Of a stretch of DNA of 8,695 nt, positions 1-6,707 are shown one piece after another. The position numbers were made by a program, and so were the translations under genes. This DNA comes from Oscillospiraceae bacterium (lineage in GTDB: Bacteria > Bacillota_A > Clostridia > Oscillospirales > Oscillospiraceae): positions 1-8,695 of the forward strand of contig JAFQLA010000106.1 in assembly GCA_017396725.1 (NCBI GenBank). Direction: 5' to 3'. The number at the start of each line of letters is the position of its first letter. The first letter of the stretch is position 1. Below the pieces are notes generated by a model. That model made no database searches. It worked only from the letters and a program-made list of their open reading frames with translations, and was not told the origin of the DNA.

Positions 1-708
1 CACAAAGTCAGAGCCGGAGATGGAGAGGAAGCCTGCGGAGGCCTCGCCTGCCACCGCCTTGGCAAGAAGGGTCTTACCGGTGCCGGGAGGGCCCACCAGC
101 AGCACGCCCTTGGGAATGCGGGCGCCCAGAGCGCTGTACTTGGCGGGATCACGCAGGAAGCCCACGATCTCGCCGAGTTCTTCCTTCTCTTCGTCCGCCC
201 CTGCCACATCACGGAAGGTGACGCGGCGGGTCTTGCCGTCCGGCGTGCGGACACGGGCAGTGCCGAATTTGGCCATCTTATCGTGGCCGCCGCCACCGCC
301 GATGCGGCCCATCATCACCATCATAAAGAGGAAGAACATGATGAGCATGGCGGCATAGGGCACCACGGTCTCGATCCAGCTGTGATCCTTCACGCCGCTG
401 AATTCGGCGGAGGTGATGATGTTGGCTTTGCGCTGCTCTTCGATGAGATCACCCAGATCGTTGTAGAACTGATCGATATTGTAGATCTCGCTGGTAACAT
501 ACTCACCGTCTTCCGCGTCCTTGAGATACAAGGTGACGGTGGTATCGGAAACGGCAAAGCTCTCCACCTTCTCCTGCTCGAAAAGGCGGCACATTTCGGT
601 GTAGGGCACGGCATTTTTGCCCGCGCCCAGATTAATAAGGTATACGGCGCTCAGCACGATGATGAGAATGAAAAAGATCGTGTTGATCCCGCCGCGGCGC
701 TTTTCCAT
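1..708 (-). CDS. ftsH: ATP-dependent zinc metalloprotease FtsH, N-terminal part (cut by window edge)
   Basis: FtsH is a membrane-anchored hexameric AAA+ protease that extracts and degrades misfolded membrane proteins and some short-lived cytosolic regulators. The first 236 codons are present. Residues 8-27 form the first membrane helix ([20 protein letters not shown]). An extracytoplasmic domain follows to about residue 110. The second membrane helix spans about 113-133. A glycine-rich linker leads into the AAA+ domain, with [14 protein letters not shown] and a Walker A motif GPPGTGKT at residues 206-213. The Walker B, SRH and HEXXH zinc protease motifs would lie beyond the left edge; the family is usually 600-650 residues. 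The ATG at 706-708 is preceded 8 nt upstream by a strong Shine-Dalgarno sequence, AAAGGAGG (717-724 on the plus strand). It is the last visible gene of the leftward series, 71 nt after hpt, an arrangement usual in Firmicutes. Identification is firm. Confidence 0.96.
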   Translation of the reverse strand, partial: MEKRRGGINTIFFILIIVLSAVYLINLGAGKNAVPYTEMCRLFEQEKVESFAVSDTTVTLYLKDAEDGEYVTSEIYNIDQFYNDLGDLIEEQRKANIITSAEFSGVKDHSWIETVVPYAAMLIMFFLFMMVMMGRIGGGGGHDKMAKFGTARVRTPDGKTRRVTFRDVAGADEEKEELGEIVGFLRDPAKYSALGARIPKGVLLVGPPGTGKTLLAKAVAGEASAGFLSISGSDFV

Positions 709-747
709 AAAGCGATCCTCCTTTAACGGGTCAGTGATTTGCGCGAA

Positions 748-773
748 GCAGGGGCTGCGGCCGCAGCCCCTGC
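748..773. repeat. Perfect 26-nt palindrome between hpt and ftsH
   Basis: Each 13-nt arm is GCAGGGGCTGCGG or its exact complement, with a GCGGCCGC core. In the leftward transcript it could fold into a very stable GC hairpin 6 nt after the hpt stop and about 40 nt before the ftsH start. A T-run follows it only on the plus strand (776-780), where no gene needs terminating. On the minus strand the hairpin is preceded by AAAAACT and followed by TGCTTCGCG, so it lacks the U-tract of a normal intrinsic terminator for this operon. A role as an attenuator, RNA processing site or 3'-end stabiliser is inference. Confidence 0.7.
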
Positions 774-779
774 AGTTTT

Positions 780-1334
780 TCAGTTGCTGTAAACTTCGGG
801 CTTGAGTACGCCTACATAGGGCAGGTTGCGATACTTTTCGGCATAGTCGAGACCGTAGCCCACCACGAATTCGTTGGGCACTTCGTAGCCGGCGATATCG
901 GCATAGATGGGCTTTTCACGGCGGGAGGGCTTATCCAGCAGGGTCACCACGGCAACGGATGCCGCGCCCTTGGCCATGAAGTAGTTCTTGAGGAAGTACA
1001 GGGTATTGCCGCTATCGAGGATATCTTCCACCACGATGATATCGCGGCCGGTGATGTCCTGCTGCAGGTCGTGGCGGATTTGCACATTGCCGGAGGAGGT
1101 GGTGCCGCTCTGGTAAGAAGAAACGGCGATAAACTCCATGTCGCTCTTAAGCTGGCAGGCGCGAACTAGGTCAGCCATGAAAATGAAGCTGCCCTTGAGC
1201 ACCATCAGGAAAAGAGGGTTCTTGTCCTTGTACATTTCATAGAGCTGATCGCCCATTTCCTGCACACGCTTTTTAAGCTCTTCTTCGCTGTAGAGCACTT
1301 TCAGGATATCCTGTTCCATATTGCTTTTATACAT
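780..1334 (-). CDS. hpt: Hypoxanthine (guanine) phosphoribosyltransferase
   Basis: This cytosolic purine salvage enzyme transfers the phosphoribosyl group of PRPP to hypoxanthine, and usually guanine, giving IMP or GMP. The protein has 184 residues, the normal bacterial length. Recognisable elements in order are the pyrophosphate-binding LKG at 46-48, the mobile active-site loop SSYQSGT at 72-78, the PRPP-binding signature [11 protein letters not shown] at 101-111 with the E103-D104 pair, the base-contacting K135 region (TLLDKP), and the metal-binding GYGLDY at 159-164. The ATG at 1334 overlaps the end of tilS by 8 nt and has AGAGG about 6 nt upstream inside tilS. Met6 has no such site, so the first ATG is preferred. 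The overlap suggests translational coupling to tilS. The tilS-hpt-ftsH order is typical of Firmicutes. The stop is TGA. Confidence 0.96.
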   Translation of the reverse strand: MYKSNMEQDILKVLYSEEELKKRVQEMGDQLYEMYKDKNPLFLMVLKGSFIFMADLVRACQLKSDMEFIAVSSYQSGTTSSGNVQIRHDLQQDITGRDIIVVEDILDSGNTLYFLKNYFMAKGAASVAVVTLLDKPSRREKPIYADIAGYEVPNEFVVGYGLDYAEKYRNLPYVGVLKPEVYSN

Positions 1335-2652
1335 AGCTTACCTCTTCAGTTTCTTTCTTTATTTCCACAGTCAGGGTCTCCCCTTCCCATTGAATACTCC
1401 GGTTTTCTCCCAGGCCGTATACGCCCGCAAGTTTGCCCTGCACCTCCACGGCGGGGCAAAGCTCCCGCTGGGCGGGGGTGTAGCCCGCGTCCGCCAAAAG
1501 GCGCTTGACGCCGCGGCTGCCGCTTGGCACAGGGAAGCGGTCCTTTGCGGCGCAGGGCCGCAGCACAAGCTCCGCGCCCCGGGGCACGGTGAGCTTTAAG
1601 CCGGTGGAATGCTCATCCCACTCTCCGGCGGAAAATACCGCGCTCATAAAAGCGGCGCGGCCGCCGATCTTCAGCACCGCCCGCTGCTGCTTTTTGCCCC
1701 AGCGGAGAATGAGCCGCCCACCCTCGATGCTTGACTGCATACTGTGGAGGTGAACGCAGGCGCCCTCGGCGCGAAGGGATAAAATTTCTTCTATATGGGC
1801 AGCCCCCAGATCTTTTCTGCCGATCCCCAGCGCGTCTGCCATGGAGCGCACCATGCGCCCCCGCAGCGCCTGCGGCGCATCCAGAAGGTCACAAAGAGGC
1901 AGCGATACCGCCCGCTCCCCTACTTCCAGATTGCCCATGCGCGCATCGGCAAGGGACTGCAGATAGTCGCTTTCCATGGAGAGGATCTCCGCGCTGCGGC
2001 AGATGTTCTCCACGGCCCGCCCGTTGAGCTGCTCCATAGCGGGCAGGATCTCGGCGCGGACACGGTTTCTCGCGTATTTCACATCTTCGTTGGTGGAATC
2101 CGTCACATACGGGATCTCCCGCGCGGCAAGGTACGCCTCCACCTCGGCGCGGCTCACGGCAAGCAGCGGGCGGATAAACTCTCCCCGTACGGCGGGGATG
2201 CCGCCAAGGCCAAGGGAGCCTGTGCCCCGTGCCAGGCGGAAAAGCACCGTCTCTGCCTGATCGTTGGCGGTGTGAGCGGTGGCGATCTTCTCCGCCCCCA
2301 CTTTTTGGGCAGCCTCGGTCAAAAAGGCATAGCGCAGTGCCCGGGCGCCTTCTTCCACGGTTTCCCCCGTTTCATAGATCCGCGCCTTGGTGTCCCCCGC
2401 GCCGAAAACGCAGGAAACGCCCCACTTTTCACAAAGTCCGCGGACAAATTCCTGATCCCGCTCCGCTTCCGCTCCACGAAGGCCGTGGTTGAAGTGGGCG
2501 GCATAAACGGTGAAATTTTCTTTTTGGGAAAGAGAGAGCATCATGTGCAGAAGGCACACCGAGTCCGCGCCGCCGGAAACGGCGCAGAGCACCGCGCTGC
2601 CCTCTTTGGGCATCATGCCGCGGCGGCGCAGGAAAGAAATGACCTTCTCCAC
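1327..2652 (-). CDS. tilS: tRNA(Ile)-lysidine synthetase TilS
   Basis: TilS uses ATP to attach lysine to C34 of the CAU-anticodon isoleucine tRNA, so that it reads AUA and is charged with isoleucine; the gene is normally essential. The 441-residue protein has the PP-loop ATPase motif SGGADS at 26-31, then HFNHGLRG at 53-60. HTANDQAETVLFRLARGTG lies at 127-145 and DSTNEDxxYARNRVR at 185-199, both typical of the family. The C-terminal substrate-binding domain includes DRFPVPSGSRGVKRLL from 371 and VYGLGENR near 411-418. The start is GTG (2650-2652), fixed by AAGGAG at 2659-2664 on the plus strand with 6-nt spacing. The gene begins 18 nt after the dnaB stop and its end overlaps hpt. Full length with no sign of damage. 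Confidence 0.95.
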   Translation of the reverse strand: MEKVISFLRRRGMMPKEGSAVLCAVSGGADSVCLLHMMLSLSQKENFTVYAAHFNHGLRGAEAERDQEFVRGLCEKWGVSCVFGAGDTKARIYETGETVEEGARALRYAFLTEAAQKVGAEKIATAHTANDQAETVLFRLARGTGSLGLGGIPAVRGEFIRPLLAVSRAEVEAYLAAREIPYVTDSTNEDVKYARNRVRAEILPAMEQLNGRAVENICRSAEILSMESDYLQSLADARMGNLEVGERAVSLPLCDLLDAPQALRGRMVRSMADALGIGRKDLGAAHIEEILSLRAEGACVHLHSMQSSIEGGRLILRWGKKQQRAVLKIGGRAAFMSAVFSAGEWDEHSTGLKLTVPRGAELVLRPCAAKDRFPVPSGSRGVKRLLADAGYTPAQRELCPAVEVQGKLAGVYGLGENRSIQWEGETLTVEIKKETEEVSYV

Positions 2653-2670
2653 AGTGATCTCCTTGCTTGA

Positions 2671-4026
2671 TTAATACTCGTCCTCGTCGTACCGCGTTTC
2701 GAGGGTACTGAAAGAGGTGTATTCGGGCAGCCACTTGAGCTCCACCTTGCCGGTTTCGCCGTGGCGGTTCTTGGCCACGATGCACTCGGCCACATTTCTC
2801 TTTTCGGAATCCTCATTATAATAATCGTCACGGAAGAGGAACATAACGATATCCGCGTCCTGCTCGATGGCGCCGGATTCACGAAGGTCGGAGAGCATGG
2901 GGCGCTTATCCTCACGCTTTTCGTTGGCACGGGAAAGCTGAGAGAGGCACAGCACCGGCACCTGCAGCTCCTTTGCCATGATCTTGAGCATACGGGAGAT
3001 ATCGCTGACGGCCTGCTGGCGGTTTTCGCCGGAATAGCCCTTGCCGCCGGCAGAGGTCATCAGCTGCAGATAGTCGATGACCACAAGGCCCAGATTATCC
3101 AGTCTTCTGCACTTGGCGTTCATATCCGCCACGGTGAGAAGGGGGTTATCGTCGATACGGATGTCGGTGCGGCTCAGTACAGAGGCCGCGTCCGCAATTT
3201 TCACCCAGTCGGTCTCTCTGAGATTACCCATGATGAGGCGGCCGTTTTCCACCAGCGCCTCAGAGGAGAGAAGACGGGTCACCAGCTGCTCGCGGCTCAT
3301 TTCCAAAGAGAAAATGGCAACGGTCTTTTCGCTGGCCTTGGCAACATTCAGCGCCACATTGAGCGCAAAGGAGGTTTTACCCATACCGGGGCGGGCCGCC
3401 AGCAGCACAAGGTCGCTCTTATTGAGGCCGGAGATCTTGGCGTCCACCGCGCTAAGGCCCGTGGAAAGGCCGGGCAGGGTCTTGCCGCCGGCTTCACTCA
3501 GCTCGCTGAGATGGTCCAGCACGCCGGGCAGCACCGTGCCCACCGTCACCATCTCCTGGGCGCCGCGGCCGCGGCGGATGGCGTAAATTTTCTGTTCGCT
3601 CAGCTCCAGCACATCCTGCGCTTCGCCCGCGCCGGACTGCACCAGGGCGGTGATCTCCCCCGCGGCGGTGGCAACGGAGCGCAAAAGCGCCTTGTCGCGA
3701 ACGATACCGGCATACTCCATCACATTGGCGGAGGTGGGGGTGATCTCCATAAGCTGGATGAGATAATCGCGGGTAACGGATTCATCAAAGATCTCGTTTT
3801 TCCGCATTTCGTCCGCCACGGTCACCGCGTCGATAGGACGGGAGTAGACGAACATGGAATAGATGGTTTCAAAGATCTCGCGGTTCTGGCGGAGATAGAA
3901 ATCCTGGGCCTGAAGCTTTTCCATCACATCCTTGACGCAGTTGGCGTCAATGAGCATAGAGCCCAGAACGGCCTGCTCGGCTTCCAGACTGTGGGGCATC
4001 TGCCGCACCAGCAAATCATCCTGCAT
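2671..4026 (-). CDS. dnaB: Replicative DNA helicase DnaB (DnaC in Bacillus naming)
   Basis: The hexameric 5'-3' helicase unwinds DNA at the replication fork and contacts DnaG primase. The 451-residue protein shows the family layout. The N-terminal scaffold domain (about 8-110) starts with MPHSLEAEQAVLGSML. A linker follows, then a RecA-like helicase domain from about 180. Walker A is ARPGMGKT at 211-218. FSLEMS lies at 239-244. Walker B with its following motif is LVVIDYLQLM at 314-323. SQLSRANEKR lies at 362-371, and the subunit-interface motif KNRHGETG with its arginine at 419-426. There is no intein or insertion. The ATG at 4024-4026 has an excellent ribosome binding site, AAGGAGG (4034-4040 on the plus strand), 7 nt away. 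The gene lies 29 nt after rplI, a common Firmicutes order. The stop is TAA. Confidence 0.97.
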   Translation of the reverse strand: MQDDLLVRQMPHSLEAEQAVLGSMLIDANCVKDVMEKLQAQDFYLRQNREIFETIYSMFVYSRPIDAVTVADEMRKNEIFDESVTRDYLIQLMEITPTSANVMEYAGIVRDKALLRSVATAAGEITALVQSGAGEAQDVLELSEQKIYAIRRGRGAQEMVTVGTVLPGVLDHLSELSEAGGKTLPGLSTGLSAVDAKISGLNKSDLVLLAARPGMGKTSFALNVALNVAKASEKTVAIFSLEMSREQLVTRLLSSEALVENGRLIMGNLRETDWVKIADAASVLSRTDIRIDDNPLLTVADMNAKCRRLDNLGLVVIDYLQLMTSAGGKGYSGENRQQAVSDISRMLKIMAKELQVPVLCLSQLSRANEKREDKRPMLSDLRESGAIEQDADIVMFLFRDDYYNEDSEKRNVAECIVAKNRHGETGKVELKWLPEYTSFSTLETRYDEDEY

Positions 4027-4055
4027 GGAAAAACCTCCTTCCCGATGGGAATTTC

Positions 4056-4502
4056 TTACTTCTCTTCGCTGACTACCACATAAACGGTGCCGCTGATCTC
4101 ATAGCCAAGCTTAGCCTTGACTTCATAGGAGCCGAAGCTCTTGATGGGTTCCACCACCAGCTTCTGCTTGGGGATATCCAGACCGAACTGCTTTTTCAGT
4201 TCCTCGGAAACTTCCTTATTGGTGATGGCGCCGAAAAGACGGCCGCCTGCGCCGCCCTTGGCGGGGATCTTCACCACGCACTCTTTGAGCTTGCCTGCGA
4301 TCTCCTGGGCGGCAGCCTTGTTGGCGGCTTCCTGCGCCAGGCGCGCCTTTTCCTTGAGCTTCATGGTATTGATGGCATCGGGGGTTGCAAGGACAGCTGC
4401 CTTGCGGGGGAGAAGGAAATTGCGGGCATAGCCTTCGCTGACTTCGATCATTTCACCCTTCTTGCCCTGACCTTTTACATCCTGCTGCAAAATAACTTTC
4501 AT
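4056..4502 (-). CDS. rplI: 50S ribosomal protein L9
   Basis: L9 binds 23S rRNA near the base of the L1 stalk and helps limit frameshifting and stop-codon bypass. The 148-residue protein has the normal two-domain form. The N-terminal RNA-binding domain is [21 protein letters not shown] followed by the L9 signature region [14 protein letters not shown] long alanine- and lysine-rich helix follows (about 42-76). The C-terminal domain contains [13 protein letters not shown] and ends in VYVVVSEEK. The ATG at 4500-4502 has GGAG 8 nt upstream. The gene sits 37 nt downstream of the catalytic half of gdpP and 29 nt upstream of dnaB, the usual gdpP-rplI-dnaB order. The stop is TAA. Confidence 0.97.
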   Translation of the reverse strand: MKVILQQDVKGQGKKGEMIEVSEGYARNFLLPRKAAVLATPDAINTMKLKEKARLAQEAANKAAAQEIAGKLKECVVKIPAKGGAGGRLFGAITNKEVSEELKKQFGLDIPKQKLVVEPIKSFGSYEVKAKLGYEISGTVYVVVSEEK

Positions 4503-4539
4503 AACGGTTTCTCCAATCTTTCAGAATGCGGTTTCCCGC

Positions 4540-5511
4540 TTACTTTTCAAAATAGGCATCCAGCGATGCTTCCAGCTGACTGCGGATATCGTCCACATCG
4601 GCATTCTCCACGCGGCCGCCTGCCACATTGGAGTTGCCGCCGCCGCCAAGGCGCTCCAGCACGATCTGCACATTTACATCCCCGTTGCTGCGGCCGCTCA
4701 TGGCCACGGCGTTGCCGCTGCGGTAGAGCACGAAGCTGGCATCCACGCCGCGCAGGCTCAAAAGCTCGTCTGCCGCCTGCGCCGCGATCACGCGGTCCAC
4801 ATTCTCTTCCACCGCGGCGATGGCGATGGAATCGCGGTACATCTCGGCATGGCGGATGATGCTGTAACGGGTGACCATTTCCTCCAGATCATTCTGGAAG
4901 AGGCGGATCACATCCACGGGGTTGGCGCCCACACGGCGCAGGAAAGCTGCCGCCTCAAAGGTGCGGGAGCCGGTGCGCATGGTAAAGCGCTTGGTGTCCA
5001 GCATAATGCCTGCCAGCAGCGCTTCGGCTTCGGAGCGAAGGATATCGCCGCTTTCGGTGAGATACTGCAAAAGCTCACTCACCAGCTCGCTGGCAGAGGA
5101 GGCGTACGGCTCGTGGAAATTGAGAGCGGGGTCTTCGATATAGGTGGCGGCGCGGCGGTGATGGTCGATCACTGCCACCTGATTGCAGGATTCCAGCAGC
5201 TGGCGGGATTCCACCGTCTCGGGACGGTTGCAGTCCACCACCACCAGAAGGTCACCTGCCTGCGCCTTCAAAAAGGCTTCTTCAGGGGAGATGAATACAT
5301 CTTCGTATTCCTCGTTCTCCCGCAGAAGGTCGATAACATCCATAGCGGAGTTTTTGGCAAGATCCACCACGATGTGGGCCTTTTTGCCCTTGCGGCGGGC
5401 AATGCAGCACACACCCGCGGCAGCGCCGATGGCGTCCATATCCGCATAGGAATGGCCCATGACATAGATCTCGCGCGCGTCATTCATCAGCTCGCCCAAG
5501 GCGTTTGCCAT
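4540..5511 (-). CDS. gdpP: GdpP C-terminal half: DHH-DHHA1 c-di-AMP phosphodiesterase domains, separated by an in-frame stop
   Basis: This is the catalytic part of GdpP, which in known homologues hydrolyses c-di-AMP to pApA using two Mn2+ ions. The 323-residue open frame contains DHH motif I, GHSYADMDAIGAA, at 19-31 with His20, Asp24 and Asp26. It also has VVDCNRP at 91-97 (Asp93), the DHH triad at 116-118, and LDTKRF at 171-176 (Asp172), so the metal ligands appear intact. DHHA1 follows to the end. Its glycine motif reads GGGGNSNVAGG (289-299), with Asn293 where the family typically has His. The frame continues that of the upstream half beyond a TAG. The ATG used here is the first possible start after that stop and has no good Shine-Dalgarno sequence; the nearest AAGG is 14 nt away. 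It may be a fragment, a reinitiated product, or part of a readthrough protein. Its length resembles free-standing DHH-DHHA1 phosphodiesterases of the Pde2/NrnA type. Confidence 0.85.
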   Translation of the reverse strand: MANALGELMNDAREIYVMGHSYADMDAIGAAAGVCCIARRKGKKAHIVVDLAKNSAMDVIDLLRENEEYEDVFISPEEAFLKAQAGDLLVVVDCNRPETVESRQLLESCNQVAVIDHHRRAATYIEDPALNFHEPYASSASELVSELLQYLTESGDILRSEAEALLAGIMLDTKRFTMRTGSRTFEAAAFLRRVGANPVDVIRLFQNDLEEMVTRYSIIRHAEMYRDSIAIAAVEENVDRVIAAQAADELLSLRGVDASFVLYRSGNAVAMSGRSNGDVNVQIVLERLGGGGNSNVAGGRVENADVDDIRSQLEASLDAYFEK

Positions 5512-5556
5512 AACGCGGGACTTGACCTTGGTGCGCTTTTCCGTGCTCTTGGACTA
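5512..5556 (-). other. gdpP: In-frame amber codon and translatable linker inside gdpP
   Basis: The upstream half ends GGC GGC TAG, with the TAG at 5554-5556. The 14 codons between this stop and the next ATG stay in the same frame and encode SKSTEKRTKVKSRV, followed by MANAL. In intact GdpP proteins the degenerate GGDEF domain ends in FYGG and runs straight into a linker resembling K/R-x-x-x-x-EKRTKVRARV, so family-like sequence continues directly across the stop. Reading through would give one protein of 662 residues, close to the usual GdpP length. A single base change from AAG (Lys), CAG (Gln) or another one-step neighbour would explain the TAG. The family comparison is from memory, not an alignment. 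Confidence 0.85.
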
Positions 5557-6528
5557 GCCGCCGTAGAACTCGAAGGTCAGCGCGTTTTTCACAACGGCCT
5601 GATCGCCGCCGCGGGAAAGGGCCATTTCCAGAGCGAGGGAGGCATACTTGAAGAGGCTTTCGTAGCCTTCCACATCCTTGCCGATGCCGATGGAAAGGGT
5701 CACAGCCACACCGTCGCCCACGGTGATAGAGCGGACGGCTTCCAGCACGGGGAACTTCTCTTCGATGATGCGGGAAGCATAGCAGGACTCGAAAACAAGA
5801 ATATACCGGTCACGGTCATACTTGAGGAAAAGACCATTGGCGGGTTCCACCCACGCGTTGAGCTTTTCATCGATGGCTGCCAGCACCGCGGAGCGGGAGG
5901 ATTCGGGGCAGGCCTTCATGACCTCGTCATAATTATCAATGGTGAGGATGGCCACCACAGGGCGGGAGGCGGAGTAGCGCAGGGTCTTCATATCCGCTTC
6001 GGTGGTATCGATCCAGTAGGTGGTGGCAAGATAGCCGGCAGGGGCGTTTTTCGCCTGCGCGCGGACCATGCTGCCGTAAACACGGTAGCGGCGCTGCCCC
6101 ACGATGACCCGCTCAGGGCATTCCTGACGGCCTTCCAGCAGCCAGCGGGTGGAGAAATTGGGCAGAACATCGCCCACACGCTTATCAAAGATCTGTTCCT
6201 TGGAATCCACCACGGCGCGGAAGCTCTCATTGCTCCAGAGGATCTCCTGCGTTTCGGGCCGGAAGACCATGCTGGGCAGGGGCGAATCCACCAGGGTGGA
6301 GTGGCTGGCGGAATCCATGCTGCCTGCCACACTTTCGATGTACTGCATCACGCTTCTCTTGCGGCGGAGGTTATCGCGGCGCAGCCAGAGATAGGCAAAA
6401 ACCGCCACCACCAGCTCCGCGGCGCCAAGCCACGGCTCAAAGTAAAGGGCTGCTGCGGCAAAGGCGAGGAGCAGCAGAAAATATAAAGTAAGATTCGACT
6501 CCAGAAGGCGGGAGATCTTCTTATTCAT
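5554..6528 (-). CDS. gdpP: GdpP N-terminal half: membrane, PAS and degenerate GGDEF domains, ending at an amber stop
   Basis: This is the membrane and sensory part of a c-di-AMP phosphodiesterase. The 324 residues begin with two membrane helices, about 13-30 and 34-51. A PAS-type sensory domain covers about 75-175, including LPSMVFRPETQEILWSNESF; haem binding is reported for some homologues but cannot be judged here. A degenerate GGDEF domain (about 188-324) lacks a GG(D/E)EF signature, as is usual in GdpP, but keeps SIGIGKD and SRGGDQAVVK. It ends at FYGG followed by TAG, so the DHH-DHHA1 catalytic domains are missing from this frame. The ATG at 6526-6528 was chosen because GGAG lies 5 nt upstream and MNKKISRLLESNL is a typical N-terminus. 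A TTG 17 codons further upstream (6579) is also in frame but would add an atypical leader. It is the first gene of the leftward series. Confidence 0.88.
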   Translation of the reverse strand: MNKKISRLLESNLTLYFLLLLAFAAAALYFEPWLGAAELVVAVFAYLWLRRDNLRRKRSVMQYIESVAGSMDSASHSTLVDSPLPSMVFRPETQEILWSNESFRAVVDSKEQIFDKRVGDVLPNFSTRWLLEGRQECPERVIVGQRRYRVYGSMVRAQAKNAPAGYLATTYWIDTTEADMKTLRYSASRPVVAILTIDNYDEVMKACPESSRSAVLAAIDEKLNAWVEPANGLFLKYDRDRYILVFESCYASRIIEEKFPVLEAVRSITVGDGVAVTLSIGIGKDVEGYESLFKYASLALEMALSRGGDQAVVKNALTFEFYGG

Positions 6529-6600
6529 ATACACTCCATTTCCGCCGCGCAGGGCAAATCCCACGGGCGCAGAACACAATAATGCTAATTATACAGATAC

Positions 6601-6629
6601 AGTATAGCACAAAGCTTTTCCGCTGTCCA
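6601..6629 (-). promoter_or_regulatory. Probable sigma-A promoter for the gdpP-rplI-dnaB-tilS-hpt-ftsH series
   Basis: Read on the minus strand, a -35 box TGGACA (6624-6629) is separated by 17 nt from a -10 box TATACT (6601-6606). The -10 is preceded by TGC, giving an extended -10. Each hexamer matches the vegetative consensus at 5 of 6 positions. Transcription would start near 6594, giving a leader of about 65 nt before the gdpP ATG. A second perfect TATAAT (6588-6593) lies at the predicted start but has no good -35 box. Confidence 0.7.
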
Positions 6630-6645
6630 CCACACTTTGTGGTGG
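6627..6645. promoter_or_regulatory. Inverted repeat between divergent -35 boxes, candidate operator
   Basis: CCACCACA and TGTGGTGG form a perfect 8-bp dyad around a 3-nt centre. It overlaps the gdpP-side -35 box by 3 nt and ends 9 nt before the -35 box of the rightward promoter, so one bound protein could affect both directions. A looser outer repeat, CGCTGTC (6621-6627) and GACAGCG (6657-6663), is mostly the two -35 boxes and their GCG flanks. No U-tract follows the dyad on either strand, so it is not a normal terminator. The regulator is unknown. Confidence 0.5.
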
Positions 6646-6654
6646 TTGAAAACA

Positions 6655-6683
6655 TTGACAGCGCACATTTGCCGTCTTAAAAT
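6655..6683 (+). promoter_or_regulatory. Strong sigma-A-like promoter for the deacylase-peptidase pair
   Basis: A perfect -35 box TTGACA (6655-6660) and a -10 box TAAAAT (6678-6683, 5 of 6 consensus bases) are separated by the optimal 17 nt. Transcription would begin near 6690, leaving a leader of under 20 nt that contains the Shine-Dalgarno sequence AAAGGAG (6692-6698). So short a leader leaves no room for a riboswitch; control, if any, would be at the promoter. Confidence 0.8.
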
Positions 6684-6707
6684 AAAGGGCGAAAGGAGAT
6701 GGTGAAA

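Noticed and set aside
748..780. A plus-strand intrinsic terminator made of the palindrome plus its T-run
   Set aside because: The shape would fit, but no plus-strand gene or promoter lies upstream to be terminated. It is recorded as a palindrome of unknown role.
1795..2670. A 291-codon plus-strand open frame opposite tilS
   Set aside because: It overlaps tilS almost entirely and shows no family motif; long antisense frames are common at this codon bias.
2761..4083. A 440-codon plus-strand open frame opposite dnaB
   Set aside because: It is the antisense shadow of a full-length helicase gene; its translation is His/Gly-rich with no motif.
4849..6486. A 545-codon plus-strand open frame running antisense to gdpP and across its amber codon
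   Set aside because: It lies opposite convincing gdpP sequence and is rich in His and Gly, as expected from the complement of GC-biased codons. It shows no recognisable domain and no good ribosome binding site.
6529..6579. A longer GdpP N-terminus starting at a TTG (6577-6579)
   Set aside because: The ATG at 6526-6528 has a well-spaced GGAG and gives a typical N-terminus; the extra 17 residues do not resemble the family.
6699..6707. A deacylase start at the ATG at 6699
   Set aside because: The Shine-Dalgarno sequence AAAGGAG ends at 6698, directly against this ATG, leaving no spacing. The ATG at 6708 has 9 nt spacing and matches family N-termini.
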